Source of the DNA: an uncultured Bacteroidota bacterium
Lineage (GTDB): Bacteria; Bacteroidota; Bacteroidia; UKL13-3
Reading direction: 5' to 3'
DNA: 56,082 bases
Assembly: GCA_903910445.1 (NCBI GenBank)
Contig: CAIVZR010000097.1
Location: forward strand, 64,348-120,429
The position numbers and the translations under genes were made by a program. The stretch's first letter is position 1, and the number at the start of each line of letters is the position of its first letter. Below, piece by piece: positions 27,888 to 37,064 of the stretch. The notes below the pieces were generated by a model. The model did not search any database. It saw only the letters and a list, made by a program, of their open reading frames with translations, and was not told the origin of the DNA.

Positions 27888-28250
27888 ATGCATAATTTTT
27901 TTTGGGGATCGCGTTGAAAAGCTGTTTCAAAGCACTTCAATGCAAATTACTTTCGCGAATTCAAGATGGATTCAAGCGAATACCTGAAGAATGCGAGCGA
28001 ATTCAAAATAATCGATATCAGTATTCAATAATCTATAACTTCGGTAAAAATTAAAGACCTATTCACTCACTTAAAATCTAAACATATGAAATAATCACGC
28101 AAGCATAAAGTTTCAAAACTTGGCAATAAATAAGGATGCTAAAAGCCTGAAGGGATGATTAGCAAAGGTAACACACTTATTATTGGGCTCACCTCAGATC
28201 AATTAGACCTTTGAATAAACTCTTAGAAATAAATTATTAAAATACTAAAA
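27888..28250. other. intergenic region before the T9SS cargo genes
   Basis: A gap of 363 bases, AT-rich. It contains a leftward exact TAnnTTTG match at 28163-28170 with no leftward coding region behind it, and short partial repeats of GCGAATTCAA near 27954 and 28010. No open reading frame or tRNA-like fold was recognised, and no convincing rightward promoter for the next gene. Confidence 0.5.
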
Positions 28251-30044
28251 ATGAGAAACATAATAAAATCAAGCATATTATTGCTAAAACAATCACGAAA
28301 GTTCATAATGCTTTCAATATTTATATTATTAATTTTGAAGAATGGATTTTCACAATGTAATCCTCCAATTTTCACTTCGGATATTACTGTGAATACGACA
28401 TGGGATTTAGCTTATACTGGAGGAACTGGCAGTATGATTTGCGCTGGCATGGTTCATGTCAATCCAGGAATTACTCTTACCATTACAGGAATCACAGTTA
28501 ATTTTAATACAGGTTCAGGAATTACTGCAGATATAGGAGGCCACTTAAATATCTCTTTTTCTAACCTACAAGCAAATATGGGTGCTGGTGCAACTGATTG
28601 GATTGGACTTATTGCTGAAGGAAACCCAATCGCAAACCAAACAGCCCTTAATCAAGGTAAAATCACTTTAACAACTGTTAATATTACTGAGGCATGTACT
28701 GCAATAACAGCCAGGAATGGCGGGATTGTAAACGCAACTGATTGCTATATCTATCGATTTATTACTCAAGGAATATTAATGGAAAATTATTTATCTCCAA
28801 CAAAAATTGATGACCAAAGCACTTTTGTCCGATGTTCCATTATTCGACTAAACACAAATGTAATGCAGAATGTATTTTTAGATAATGTCTATGGAGTCAA
28901 ATTCATTGCCTGTGATTTTCTAAACAATGCTGCAGGTGGAATCACATTTCCTACTGGAATATTGGCAAAGAATGCGACATTCTCTTTGGAAGCAGAAGGG
29001 CCTTGTATTATAAATTTGAATACAAATTGCCAAACTTGTCAAGGTAAGGGGAATTCATTTAAGAGATTCGGCCGAGCAATTTTTATTTTTGATAATGCTG
29101 TTAACACAACTGTTTTAAACAAATCGATTCTTATTTCAGACGTCTTATTTGATCAAAATTACACCTCGGTATTAAATAATTTATCTCATTCAAATGGACA
29201 AAGTTACCGGCTTGTTATTAAGAATTGTACCTTTACTTCTACGAATTTTGGATATAATGAAGTAGATATCTTTTCACTTGAATCAAATTTCAACCTCGAA
29301 ATAATGGACAATATCTTTAGCACAAATAATGAAAGTATTCGAAACATCTGGGTGTTAAATAATTCATATAATGGTGTTAATTATAGCATCGCTAGAAATA
29401 GTTTTATTAATGGGTTTAAGAACAATTCTCTTTATCAGGCAATAGGCATTGAACTTGAAGATTTTAAGGTGTTAGAATCATTAACAATTAAATGCAATCA
29501 ATTTTTACTTCCATATGAAAATGATATTTATTTAGATGTGGCAGTCTCTCAATTAAGCTACCCAATAGTAAGTAGTCAAGATAATATCTTTAATAGCTTA
29601 TCAGATTTCAATATTTACTCTAAGCACAATTTAGATTATTATTTTAGTACTGTAAATCCTGATTTTAATCCTGTCTTAAGAACACCAAATGTAAATAGAA
29701 TTTGGACACTCCCCCCTAACGATTGTATCATAAATTGTGTTGAAACTTCAGGTGGAAGTGGGGATGATCAGCTTCCAAACCTGCTTGCCCAAAGAGCAAT
29801 TAAATCAGCAAGCTATTTCTTGACAGAACCATTATTGACATTAGATATAGCAAACATAGATAATTTTAAACAGTATTTTTTGAATGTTTATGGATGGGAT
29901 GTAGATCCAATTTTAAGAGTAAATCTATTCGATAGTAAAGCAAGAATTTTTGCTACTCAAATTCCGGAAAAAGGGATTTATTATTATAAAATAGAGGATG
30001 CTGAAGGGAATATTATTCAAACAGGGAAAATAATAAAACAATAA
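28251..30044 (+). CDS. secreted parallel beta-helix protein with T9SS type A-like tail
   Basis: A 597-residue protein. An N-terminal hydrophobic segment (about residues 18-35, ending NGFSQ) is a signal peptide. The mature part is a series of short Asn-rich turns with repeated hydrophobic triplets (GKITLTTVNITEACTAIT, GIVNATDCYIYRFITQGI, YRLVIKNCTFTST), the pattern of right-handed parallel beta-helices such as pectate lyases. The C-terminus (GIYYYKIEDAEGNIIQTGK) resembles a T9SS type A sorting domain, so the protein is probably exported and fixed to the cell surface. The following gene encodes a T9SS type B cargo. The ligand or substrate is unknown. Confidence 0.75.
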   Translation: MRNIIKSSILLLKQSRKFIMLSIFILLILKNGFSQCNPPIFTSDITVNTTWDLAYTGGTGSMICAGMVHVNPGITLTITGITVNFNTGSGITADIGGHLNISFSNLQANMGAGATDWIGLIAEGNPIANQTALNQGKITLTTVNITEACTAITARNGGIVNATDCYIYRFITQGILMENYLSPTKIDDQSTFVRCSIIRLNTNVMQNVFLDNVYGVKFIACDFLNNAAGGITFPTGILAKNATFSLEAEGPCIINLNTNCQTCQGKGNSFKRFGRAIFIFDNAVNTTVLNKSILISDVLFDQNYTSVLNNLSHSNGQSYRLVIKNCTFTSTNFGYNEVDIFSLESNFNLEIMDNIFSTNNESIRNIWVLNNSYNGVNYSIARNSFINGFKNNSLYQAIGIELEDFKVLESLTIKCNQFLLPYENDIYLDVAVSQLSYPIVSSQDNIFNSLSDFNIYSKHNLDYYFSTVNPDFNPVLRTPNVNRIWTLPPNDCIINCVETSGGSGDDQLPNLLAQRAIKSASYFLTEPLLTLDIANIDNFKQYFLNVYGWDVDPILRVNLFDSKARIFATQIPEKGIYYYKIEDAEGNIIQTGKIIKQ

Positions 30045-30054
30045 TTCATAAATT

Positions 30055-30084
30055 AGCACACTGTCCAAAGTTGGTCAGTGTGCT
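30055..30084 (+). promoter_or_regulatory. hairpin between the two T9SS cargo genes
   Basis: A perfect 9-bp stem, AGCACACTG (30055-30063) with CAGTGTGCT (30076-30084), with a 12-base loop, ends 8 bases before the ATG at 30093. It has no T run on the plus strand, so it is not a usual terminator; it could protect or expose the start of the downstream gene. Confidence 0.55.
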
Positions 30085-30092
30085 TAAAAAGA

Positions 30093-32954
30093 ATGAGATA
30101 TAAATTATACCTTTTTTTATTAGCAGTTTTCATTGCCACAAATATGCTTAGCCAGCGGGCTAACTACTGGGCATTTGAACCATATTTCGGTCTTAACTTC
30201 AGCCATTACCCATTAAAGCGGGATACTATCATAAAGTTGAATGATCAGTTTACTGCTAGAGTGAATCAATTTCAGGTAACAAAAGTTAGAGCAACCTATC
30301 ACACTTTTTCAGTTTGTGATAAAAAAGGTGAACTTTTATTTTATAGTAATGGTGTATATCTTCGTGATAAAAACAATCAACTTGTTGATACTAGTATATT
30401 TTTGAACCGACAATCAGATTTTTATCTAATCAATGACGATCTTGGAATCAATGGAGGCAACAAGAATAGGAATATAGTATGTACAATAAATGATTCATTA
30501 TTCTATATTTTTGGTTTATACAAAAACACAAAAACAAATAAAAAGTGTTTAAGATTCTGTTCAATTAGTATTGTCAATGAATTGCCAATTGTAGGTGTTA
30601 GGGATTCAGTTTTAAGTTATAATGGATATCCAGAAAATATTTCAAGTTTGAAGTTGAATGACGGTAACTATTGGCTAATTCTTCGTGATACATTTGGATA
30701 TGCTTCAATAAAAGTAAGTAGTAATTTCATAGGAACTGCCAACTATTATCAATTTTTTGAACCAAAAGAATCTAATTCTACTTCTCAAAATTATCTAAGT
30801 AGCATCACAAGTAATTTTAATAAGGACAGAATTTATGCTGTTTATAGTAATAAGTGGAGCCCCAATTCTACTAACCCACTTTATTTAGACTCCAATGAAT
30901 ATAGGCTTTACAGCTATTCATTCGATACTTCTACAGGAGCAATTTTTAATCAAAAGCTACTAGATTATGAATTTAATTATAAGTTCCACAAAGACCCGTA
31001 TTTCATATATTCCTCCCCATCAAGTCAATCAATATTTGTGTGTTTTGCAAAAGAGAAGGAGCAACCAGGAGCCTTTTCCCCAACATATGGTATAGAACAA
31101 TTATTAATACAAAGTGATACTATAAAGGATCGAGTAATATTTGTAACATCTAGATCCAATCCAAACTATATTCCATATCAAATGCAGATGGGATATGATG
31201 GTAAAATCTACTTTGCAAATCGTTTGGATTTAGGAATCATCTCTCAACCAGATAGTTTTCCAATCACACCCTATATTGAGATTAAGCCCAATTACTTATC
31301 AACTATTTTAATAGCGAATGCGGCATTTACAGGCTTAGATTTCGATTATCATAAATTAGCATTCAGGCTAAATTTAAGCAATTGCAAATCTCCGATTCTG
31401 GAGAATATTAGTGACACTCAATTTTACAAAAATTATGTTTGGTATATCAATGAAACGGATTCTTTTTCTTCATTAAATCTTGCACTTAAAAATATAGGTT
31501 ACGGAAAATTCAATATTCGATTAAAGGGTATAAATAAAGATGGTTTCTCTGCGAATTATACTGATAGTATAAGGCTCACCCCTCCTCCGATAGCAAAAAT
31601 CAAAACGACTTCTTTACAAGGATGCCAATACGTAGCATTCAATTTTGTAGATAGTAGTATTACCGAAATTGCAATCCAAGATACTGTAATTTGTCATTGG
31701 AGTTTTGGTGATGGGACTTTTATTAATTACTCGAGAGGTATTAAACAAATTGGACAAACTATTAAACACACGTATTTCTTTAGTGGGGTTTACACCGTTA
31801 GATTAGTAGTAGAAACAGGTTATTGTAGCGATACCTTCATTTATCAAAATAATGTTGTAATTCAGTCAGCACCTAAGCCTGGCTTTTCTATAGTTTCAAA
31901 GAATTGGTGTGATAACCCTGTATCAATAACTATTTTAGCAAATAGTACCCAAAATGTAGCTAGATATTATTATAACTTTGGAAATGGTGATACTGTCTCT
32001 ACCACTAATCTATCAATCAACTACTCCTATATTGCTGCAGGGACTTATAAAGTTCATCAAAGTATACTTGGAATAACAGGTTGTATTACAGAAGATAGTG
32101 TAGTTGTTATAGTAAAAATAGGGCTGAATGACAAGGATACAGTTCAAACACTCTTCACTACAGTGATTGATAGCACGAGCACACGAACGGTTTGGAAATC
32201 GTTGCCCTATGCTGTCAAATATCAAATCAATTCTAAACTAACGACAGATACATTCTATATCGACTATACAGCCAATCCTGCACAAAAGAGTCAAGCCTAT
32301 TATGTGCGTGGAATTGATACTTGTGGGAATCAAAGTGCAATATCATTAGTGGCACAAACTATTTATTTGAAAGCCACCAACTCCCCTTATAATGAATATG
32401 CATTGTTGGAATACACCCCTTATCTAACATGGAAAGAAGGGGTATTGAATTATCGCATCGAATATTTCAATGAAGCCACACAGCAATGGTTAGCATTGAG
32501 TACTGCGCCACCCAATTTGTTTACATATCATGCCAATGTATTGCCAGCAACAAATGGCATCCTGAATTTGTCGCCCGAAATTTGTTATCGCATCATTGCC
32601 ACCGAACAAAACGGTAATCAGCAAATCAGCACGAGCAATGAGGCCTGTATTCCTGTTTATCCTGTGGCCTTTATTCCCAATGCCTTTAGTCCCAATCACG
32701 ATGGAATTAATGAATATTTCAAGCCCATCACCGCCGGACTCAGCACTTATCTCTTTGAAATTTATGATCGGTGGGGAACGCTAGTTTACACCGACACCCC
32801 TGAAAGCAAAGGTTGGGATGGAAGCTTTAAAGGCGCTCCCGCCGAGGCTGGAACCTATGTGTATCGGCTCTCTGCGGCAGGCTATTTAAAAAGCCCCGCA
32901 ACCAATGATGCACGATTGGTAGAGCGCAAAGGCACCTTGATATTGATACGCTAA
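30093..32954 (+). CDS. PKD-domain surface protein with T9SS type B sorting domain
   Basis: A 953-residue protein. I prefer the ATG at 30093 over a GTG at 30078, because it gives a standard signal peptide (RYKLYLFLLAVFIATNMLSQ). A long N-terminal region of unknown fold (about 20-480) contains WAFEPYFGLNFS and SPSSQSIFVCFAKE. A PKD module follows near 540-590 (WSFGDGT, then KHTYFFSGVYTVRLVV), and a second one near 620-670. The C-terminus (AFIPNAFSPNHDGINEYF, YDRWGTLVY, GTYVYRL) is the gliding-motility type B domain, by which T9SS exports the protein. It lies directly after another T9SS cargo gene. A role in adhesion or gliding is inferred. Confidence 0.88.
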   Translation: MRYKLYLFLLAVFIATNMLSQRANYWAFEPYFGLNFSHYPLKRDTIIKLNDQFTARVNQFQVTKVRATYHTFSVCDKKGELLFYSNGVYLRDKNNQLVDTSIFLNRQSDFYLINDDLGINGGNKNRNIVCTINDSLFYIFGLYKNTKTNKKCLRFCSISIVNELPIVGVRDSVLSYNGYPENISSLKLNDGNYWLILRDTFGYASIKVSSNFIGTANYYQFFEPKESNSTSQNYLSSITSNFNKDRIYAVYSNKWSPNSTNPLYLDSNEYRLYSYSFDTSTGAIFNQKLLDYEFNYKFHKDPYFIYSSPSSQSIFVCFAKEKEQPGAFSPTYGIEQLLIQSDTIKDRVIFVTSRSNPNYIPYQMQMGYDGKIYFANRLDLGIISQPDSFPITPYIEIKPNYLSTILIANAAFTGLDFDYHKLAFRLNLSNCKSPILENISDTQFYKNYVWYINETDSFSSLNLALKNIGYGKFNIRLKGINKDGFSANYTDSIRLTPPPIAKIKTTSLQGCQYVAFNFVDSSITEIAIQDTVICHWSFGDGTFINYSRGIKQIGQTIKHTYFFSGVYTVRLVVETGYCSDTFIYQNNVVIQSAPKPGFSIVSKNWCDNPVSITILANSTQNVARYYYNFGNGDTVSTTNLSINYSYIAAGTYKVHQSILGITGCITEDSVVVIVKIGLNDKDTVQTLFTTVIDSTSTRTVWKSLPYAVKYQINSKLTTDTFYIDYTANPAQKSQAYYVRGIDTCGNQSAISLVAQTIYLKATNSPYNEYALLEYTPYLTWKEGVLNYRIEYFNEATQQWLALSTAPPNLFTYHANVLPATNGILNLSPEICYRIIATEQNGNQQISTSNEACIPVYPVAFIPNAFSPNHDGINEYFKPITAGLSTYLFEIYDRWGTLVYTDTPESKGWDGSFKGAPAEAGTYVYRLSAAGYLKSPATNDARLVERKGTLILIR

Positions 32955-33024
32955 ATTGTTTTGATAAGACAATCATTCGTCGAATTCAGAATAAAACTCG
33001 TAATTCGAAATCCCTTACGAAAAG

Positions 33025-34695
33025 ATGCGTCTCCTACTTACCACACTGAACGCGAAGTTCATTCATATCAATCTGGCCATTCGATTATTGTACCAGTACA
33101 ATAAAGCGCATGAAGGATTGGCATGGAGAGAATTTACGATTAAAGAAGACAAGGATGATATCGCAAAGAATTGCCTCGACTACGATGTCGTTGCCTTCAG
33201 TTGTTATATCTGGAACATCACCCAAACCCTCGAAGTAGCTCGAAAAATTAAAGCCCTCAACCCTCAAATAAAAATTTTATTAGGAGGCCCGGAGGTAAGC
33301 TACGATTGGTCGGAACATATTGCCCGTGAGGAGGTTGACTATATCATTACCGGTGAAGGAGAAATTCCTTTTCAAGAGTTTCTTGCTTCCTATCCAAATA
33401 CTACACATGTCAAAGATTTAGTGCAAAAAGTAGGAGGGGAGGTGCTCTATTTTCAGCAAGGCACCATCTTCGATTTAAACAACTACGCCCATCTCAACCC
33501 TTATATCGACGATGATGATGCGGAGCTTCGCAATAAGGTGGTATATATCGAAACCTCCCGTGGTTGCCCGTATAAATGCGAATTTTGTTTGGCCAGTTTA
33601 GATAATAAGGTTCGCTATTTGCCTTTCGATACGATTCAATCCAATTTGTTTTACGTGATGCAAAGGGCCAGAACCATTAAGTTTCTGGATCGTACCTTCA
33701 ATGTGAAAAAAGATTTCACCATTAGCATGTTCTCCTACATTCTGGAACATCGCAAGCCGGAAACTGTTTTCCAATTTGAGATTACTGCCGATATCGTTCA
33801 CCCCGATATTGTGAAATATATTCAGGAGCATGTTCCTGCGGGGGTATTCCGTTTCGAAATTGGGATTCAAACGGTGAATCAAAAAGCCAATTTACAGGTG
33901 AGTCGTAAGCAGGATTTTGATAAGACCAGCGCTGTGATTAAGTCGCTCGAAAATAAGATTGAGATGCACCTCGATCTCATAGTAGGGTTACCACTTGATG
34001 AGTGGGCAGATGTGAAATACAGTATCGAAGAAGTGTTCAAATTATATCCTCCCGAATTACAATTGGGATTTTTGAAATTCCTGAAAGGCACTCCAGTCCG
34101 CGAAAAATATGAATCCCATGGATATGTATTTGATGCTGCACCTCCGTATCAAATTATTGAAAGCAAGTATTTATCGAAGGATGAATTATTGCAAATCACC
34201 TATTTGGAGGAAGCCTTAGAAATTTACTGGAACAAGAAACGGGCCTTTAATACCTTAAAGTATATCGCCGAAAACCATAGCATCTTTGATTTCTTATTAG
34301 GGCTTGGCAAATATTTCCATACCCATTATCATTTTCATAAGCATACTACCGATGATATCTACGATGCCTTGCACCAGTATGTCACCCTCAATTTCAAGGA
34401 GGATAGTTTATTGGCGGAGCTGGTGGCCCTCGATTACTATTTGCATTTTAAAATAAAACCCAAGTCGCGATTCATCGAAGATTTAACGCAGAAAGAAAAG
34501 CATACCATCATCGAGCAAAAAGGGCTTGATTATCAAAAGTACCGATATATTATGTTGCCGGTTTCTTTCAATTATAACGAACTGCATTCTAATACTCAAC
34601 TTCAACGTGCACCTCAAAACCTTATCCTGCAATATAATGGGGTAGATATGGCCAAGGTGGTCATTCAAGATTCGCCGCATCACTTTACAGTATAG
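33025..34695 (+). CDS. B12-binding-type radical SAM protein (DUF4080-like)
   Basis: A 556-residue protein. Residues about 1-140 form a cobalamin-binding-type Rossmann domain (VVAFSCYIWNITQTLEVARK, LLGGPEVSYDW), although the classic DxHxxG motif is not evident. The radical SAM cluster motif is CPYKCEFC, with C181, C185 and C188 binding the 4Fe-4S cluster, preceded by YIETSRG. A long C-terminal region (LDYYLHFKIKPKSRF) matches the DUF4080 extension of this family, which is common in Bacteroidota but lacks a known reaction. No substrate genes are next to it, so the role cannot be set. Confidence 0.88.
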   Translation: MRLLLTTLNAKFIHINLAIRLLYQYNKAHEGLAWREFTIKEDKDDIAKNCLDYDVVAFSCYIWNITQTLEVARKIKALNPQIKILLGGPEVSYDWSEHIAREEVDYIITGEGEIPFQEFLASYPNTTHVKDLVQKVGGEVLYFQQGTIFDLNNYAHLNPYIDDDDAELRNKVVYIETSRGCPYKCEFCLASLDNKVRYLPFDTIQSNLFYVMQRARTIKFLDRTFNVKKDFTISMFSYILEHRKPETVFQFEITADIVHPDIVKYIQEHVPAGVFRFEIGIQTVNQKANLQVSRKQDFDKTSAVIKSLENKIEMHLDLIVGLPLDEWADVKYSIEEVFKLYPPELQLGFLKFLKGTPVREKYESHGYVFDAAPPYQIIESKYLSKDELLQITYLEEALEIYWNKKRAFNTLKYIAENHSIFDFLLGLGKYFHTHYHFHKHTTDDIYDALHQYVTLNFKEDSLLAELVALDYYLHFKIKPKSRFIEDLTQKEKHTIIEQKGLDYQKYRYIMLPVSFNYNELHSNTQLQRAPQNLILQYNGVDMAKVVIQDSPHHFTV

Positions 34696-34759
34696 AACTA
34701 TCCATGCAAGGCGTAAGTGCACTCCTTAACTATTTAAACTTCAATCGTATAGAATACCT

Positions 34760-34767
34760 TATTTTTG
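34760..34767 (+). promoter_or_regulatory. candidate -7 element TATTTTTG for GT87-like gene
   Basis: Exact TAnnTTTG match 81 bases before the ATG at 34849. Transcription would begin near 34773, which rules out the upstream in-frame TTG at 34765 as the start. Confidence 0.45.
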
Positions 34768-34848
34768 CCCGCCTTTGAATTGTCGTTTCAATCTAATTGC
34801 GACCCCACAAAAAGAGGCACAGAAATTTTCACATCGTCTTTCAACCGA

Positions 34849-36141
34849 ATGGCAACAAGCACCTCAGCAGGCCGTAATTGGCTTCGTTATTTATATATCG
34901 ACACCCAGAAAATAAAGGAGCGGAACTACTTCTTGATTTTGTTAGGGATGTTCGTGTTGTTTGTTGCGATTGCTTTTGTTGAAGGATTACAAATTGGATT
35001 GGGAGGCGACTTCACAGTATTTTGGTATGCAGGTCAGAACTTTTCAAATGCGAATAATTTATACAGCCGAATTGGAGGAGCAGAGCGTTATATCTATCCA
35101 CCCTTTGCTGCCATGCTGTTTCAGGCATTGGCGATTTTCCCTTTGAAGGTTGCGGCGGTCATCTACACTTTTGTCAATTTGCTCTTGTACGTTTATATTA
35201 TCAATATCGTTCATAGAATATTTTTGTTTTACAAGATGAGTAATTCAAGGGCGCTGCAATTCAGCTTGCTCTTTGCTTTCCTGCTCTCGTTTCGTTTTTT
35301 CTGGTATCATTTAATGTTTATTCAGATGAATGAGATTGTGCTGGCCTTATGCCTAAGCGGGGTATTGCTATTTTTAAAAAAGAGAGAAACCCTGGCGATT
35401 ATTTGTTTTGTAATCGCCACCTTCATTAAGATCATCCCTATCTTTTTTCTTTTTTGGATTTTTTTCAGAGGCAATTTCCGATTGTATCTCAAGGGAGTGC
35501 TGGTAGCCATACTATGTGTTTTATTGCCTTGGATATGGAGAGGACTGGAAGCTGGGGTTGTAGATTTAAAAAATTACTATATCACTTTTTTAGAACCCTT
35601 CCAGCAAGGCCGTGTGGAGCCCAACTTTCAAAATTATAGCTTGGGAGCAGCCATTTATAAAATTTCCCTTCCTATGAAAGACGGGCAAGGCTACGACTAT
35701 AATTTCCTGCATCTGAGTGAGCAGGTGGCAAAACAAATTTACGGATACAGCTTTTTGGTCATTTTCGTTCTCTTTCTAGGGAGCCTTGCTTATTTAAGGT
35801 GGAAATCGAAGCCAGTAAGCATTTCCGAAATAGCGCTCATACTATTGGCGACCCACTTATTATCCGGAATTACCTGGGAATATCATTTAGTATCCTTGTT
35901 ATTTATATATATAGCACTCCTTGATACGAGGAGGAGAGGGGCAACCCTGATGAGGCAATTCATCTTTTGGGGATTGATAATCCTTGCCGGGCTCAATGCC
36001 ATCGTGGGGCGTGATACTTTTGGGGTGGCGGGATATCATTATTTCGGGGGGTATGGAATCCTTACCTGGATGATGGTGCTCTTGTACTTCTATTTCCTTT
36101 ATGAGACCTTGTTTCCAGGGGTGGAACCCATTGATAATTAA
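34849..36141 (+). CDS. GT87-like polyprenol-linked glycosyltransferase
   Basis: A 430-residue polytopic membrane protein with about ten hydrophobic helices. The first loop carries the family pattern GGDFTVFWYAGQNF, followed by RYIYPPFAAMLFQALAI, as in the GT87 (DUF2029) mannosyltransferase family that uses polyprenyl-phosphate sugars as donors. The acidic Asp of GGDF is the probable catalytic residue. The ATG at 34849 is chosen because of the -7 element at 34760-34767. Its neighbours give no clue to the acceptor; the ribosomal protein operon begins 222 bases downstream. Confidence 0.82.
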   Translation: MATSTSAGRNWLRYLYIDTQKIKERNYFLILLGMFVLFVAIAFVEGLQIGLGGDFTVFWYAGQNFSNANNLYSRIGGAERYIYPPFAAMLFQALAIFPLKVAAVIYTFVNLLLYVYIINIVHRIFLFYKMSNSRALQFSLLFAFLLSFRFFWYHLMFIQMNEIVLALCLSGVLLFLKKRETLAIICFVIATFIKIIPIFFLFWIFFRGNFRLYLKGVLVAILCVLLPWIWRGLEAGVVDLKNYYITFLEPFQQGRVEPNFQNYSLGAAIYKISLPMKDGQGYDYNFLHLSEQVAKQIYGYSFLVIFVLFLGSLAYLRWKSKPVSISEIALILLATHLLSGITWEYHLVSLLFIYIALLDTRRRGATLMRQFIFWGLIILAGLNAIVGRDTFGVAGYHYFGGYGILTWMMVLLYFYFLYETLFPGVEPIDN

Positions 36142-36176
36142 GGGTGACAGATATTTCACTTATTTCTCAAAAAAGA

Positions 36177-36207
36177 TTTGTTAATCCAAAAGTTAATCTT
36201 ACCTTTG
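36177..36207 (+). promoter_or_regulatory. promoter TTTG-N19-TACCTTTG of the rplP operon
   Basis: TTTG (36177-36180), then exactly 19 bases, then TACCTTTG (36200-36207): a perfect Bacteroidota promoter with the same -7 sequence as the tRNA-Lys promoter. Transcription should start near 36213, giving a leader of about 150 bases before rplP. Confidence 0.9.
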
Positions 36208-36265
36208 CCGTCCTAAAATTTTAGTAAAAATACATTGAATTGTATAATTTACTAATGTTATCAAA

Positions 36266-36299
36266 GGTTCCGGGATGATAAGAATCCCTTCTACGAACC
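36266..36299 (+). promoter_or_regulatory. leader stem-loop 1 of rplP operon
   Basis: GGTTC (36266-36270) pairs with GAACC (36295-36299), and inside it GGGAT (36272-36276) pairs with ATCCC (36284-36288), with a 7-base loop and an asymmetric internal loop. It lies in the presumed 5' leader, upstream of a second, longer stem-loop. Confidence 0.65.
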
Positions 36300-36300
36300 A

Positions 36301-36359
36301 CTTGACTACCTTAGTAAATTTAGCACCAGATGTACAAAGGCACTAAGAAAGTAGTTAAG
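36301..36359 (+). promoter_or_regulatory. leader stem-loop 2, adjacent to rplP start
   Basis: Bases 36301-36309 (CTTGACTAC) pair with 36351-36359 (GTAGTTAAG, one G-U pair), and 36310-36315 (CTTAGT) pair with 36342-36347 (ACTAAG), leaving an AAA bulge: 15 base pairs in all, with a 26-base loop. The stem closes 4 bases before the rplP ATG. A ribosomal protein binding site for autoregulation is a reasonable inference; the binding protein is unknown. Confidence 0.7.
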
Positions 36360-36363
36360 AATC

Positions 36364-36789
36364 ATGTTACAACCAAAGAAGACCAAATTTCGCAAAACGC
36401 ATAAAGCCAAGATTAAAGGTTATGCTAAGCGTGGGAATCAAATCGATTTCGGCACTTTTGCATTAAAATCATTGGATGAGGGTTGGCTTACCGCCCGTCA
36501 GCTTGAAGCTGCTCGTATTGCCTTAACACGCCACATGAAACGTGAAGGTAAAGTATGGATCCGTGTATTCCCTGACAAGCCGATTACCAAAAAACCTGCA
36601 GAAGTACGTATGGGTAAAGGTAAAGGAGCTCCTGAATATTGGGTTGCTGTGGTAAAACCAGGAAGAATCATTTTCGAAATCGAAGGAGTTTCTTTGGCTA
36701 CTGCAAAAGAATCTATGCGCCTAGCTGCCAATAAATTACCATTCCATTGCAAATTCACTATCCGCCCCGATTTCGAGGAGGCCGTATAA
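36364..36789 (+). CDS. rplP: 50S ribosomal protein L16
   Basis: 141 residues, full length. The conserved [19 protein letters not shown] core is complete, as is the N-terminal [16 protein letters not shown]16 sits near the A-site of the large subunit and helps position tRNA. It is the first gene of this operon, which is unusual because it normally follows rpsC; a perfect promoter and two stem-loops precede it, and no rpsC or other front-end S10 genes are here. Confidence 0.98.
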   Translation: MLQPKKTKFRKTHKAKIKGYAKRGNQIDFGTFALKSLDEGWLTARQLEAARIALTRHMKREGKVWIRVFPDKPITKKPAEVRMGKGKGAPEYWVAVVKPGRIIFEIEGVSLATAKESMRLAANKLPFHCKFTIRPDFEEAV

Positions 36790-36805
36790 TTAAATTTTTA
36801 TACCC

Positions 36806-37018
36806 ATGAAGTACAAAGATATTAAAGCACTAAGCGACAAGGATTTAAAAGACAACTTGAAAGACGAACGTGAGTCATATACAAAAATGAAATTCACACA
36901 CGCCATTTCACAAGTTGAATCAACCGCGCGCATTACAGCAACACGTAAAACGATTGCCCGTCTTCACACAGAAAGACGCAGTCGCCAGCTGAATGCTCAA
37001 AACACACCTAATGTCTAA
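36806..37018 (+). CDS. rpmC: 50S ribosomal protein L29
   Basis: 70 residues. The N-terminal IKALSDKDLKDNLKDER and the C-terminal helix with RKTIARLHTERR are typical of L29, a small helical-hairpin protein near the tunnel exit. It starts 16 bases after rplP in an A/T-rich leader with no Shine-Dalgarno. Confidence 0.97.
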   Translation: MKYKDIKALSDKDLKDNLKDERESYTKMKFTHAISQVESTARITATRKTIARLHTERRSRQLNAQNTPNV

Positions 37019-37064
37019 ATAGGAAACAGTTCATTAAATTATAATTCAGAAATCAATCCAACAC

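Noticed and set aside
36142-36363. Degenerate rpsC or other S10 genes in the rplP leader
   Set aside because: No frame in this stretch resembles rpsC, and a complete promoter occupies the position.
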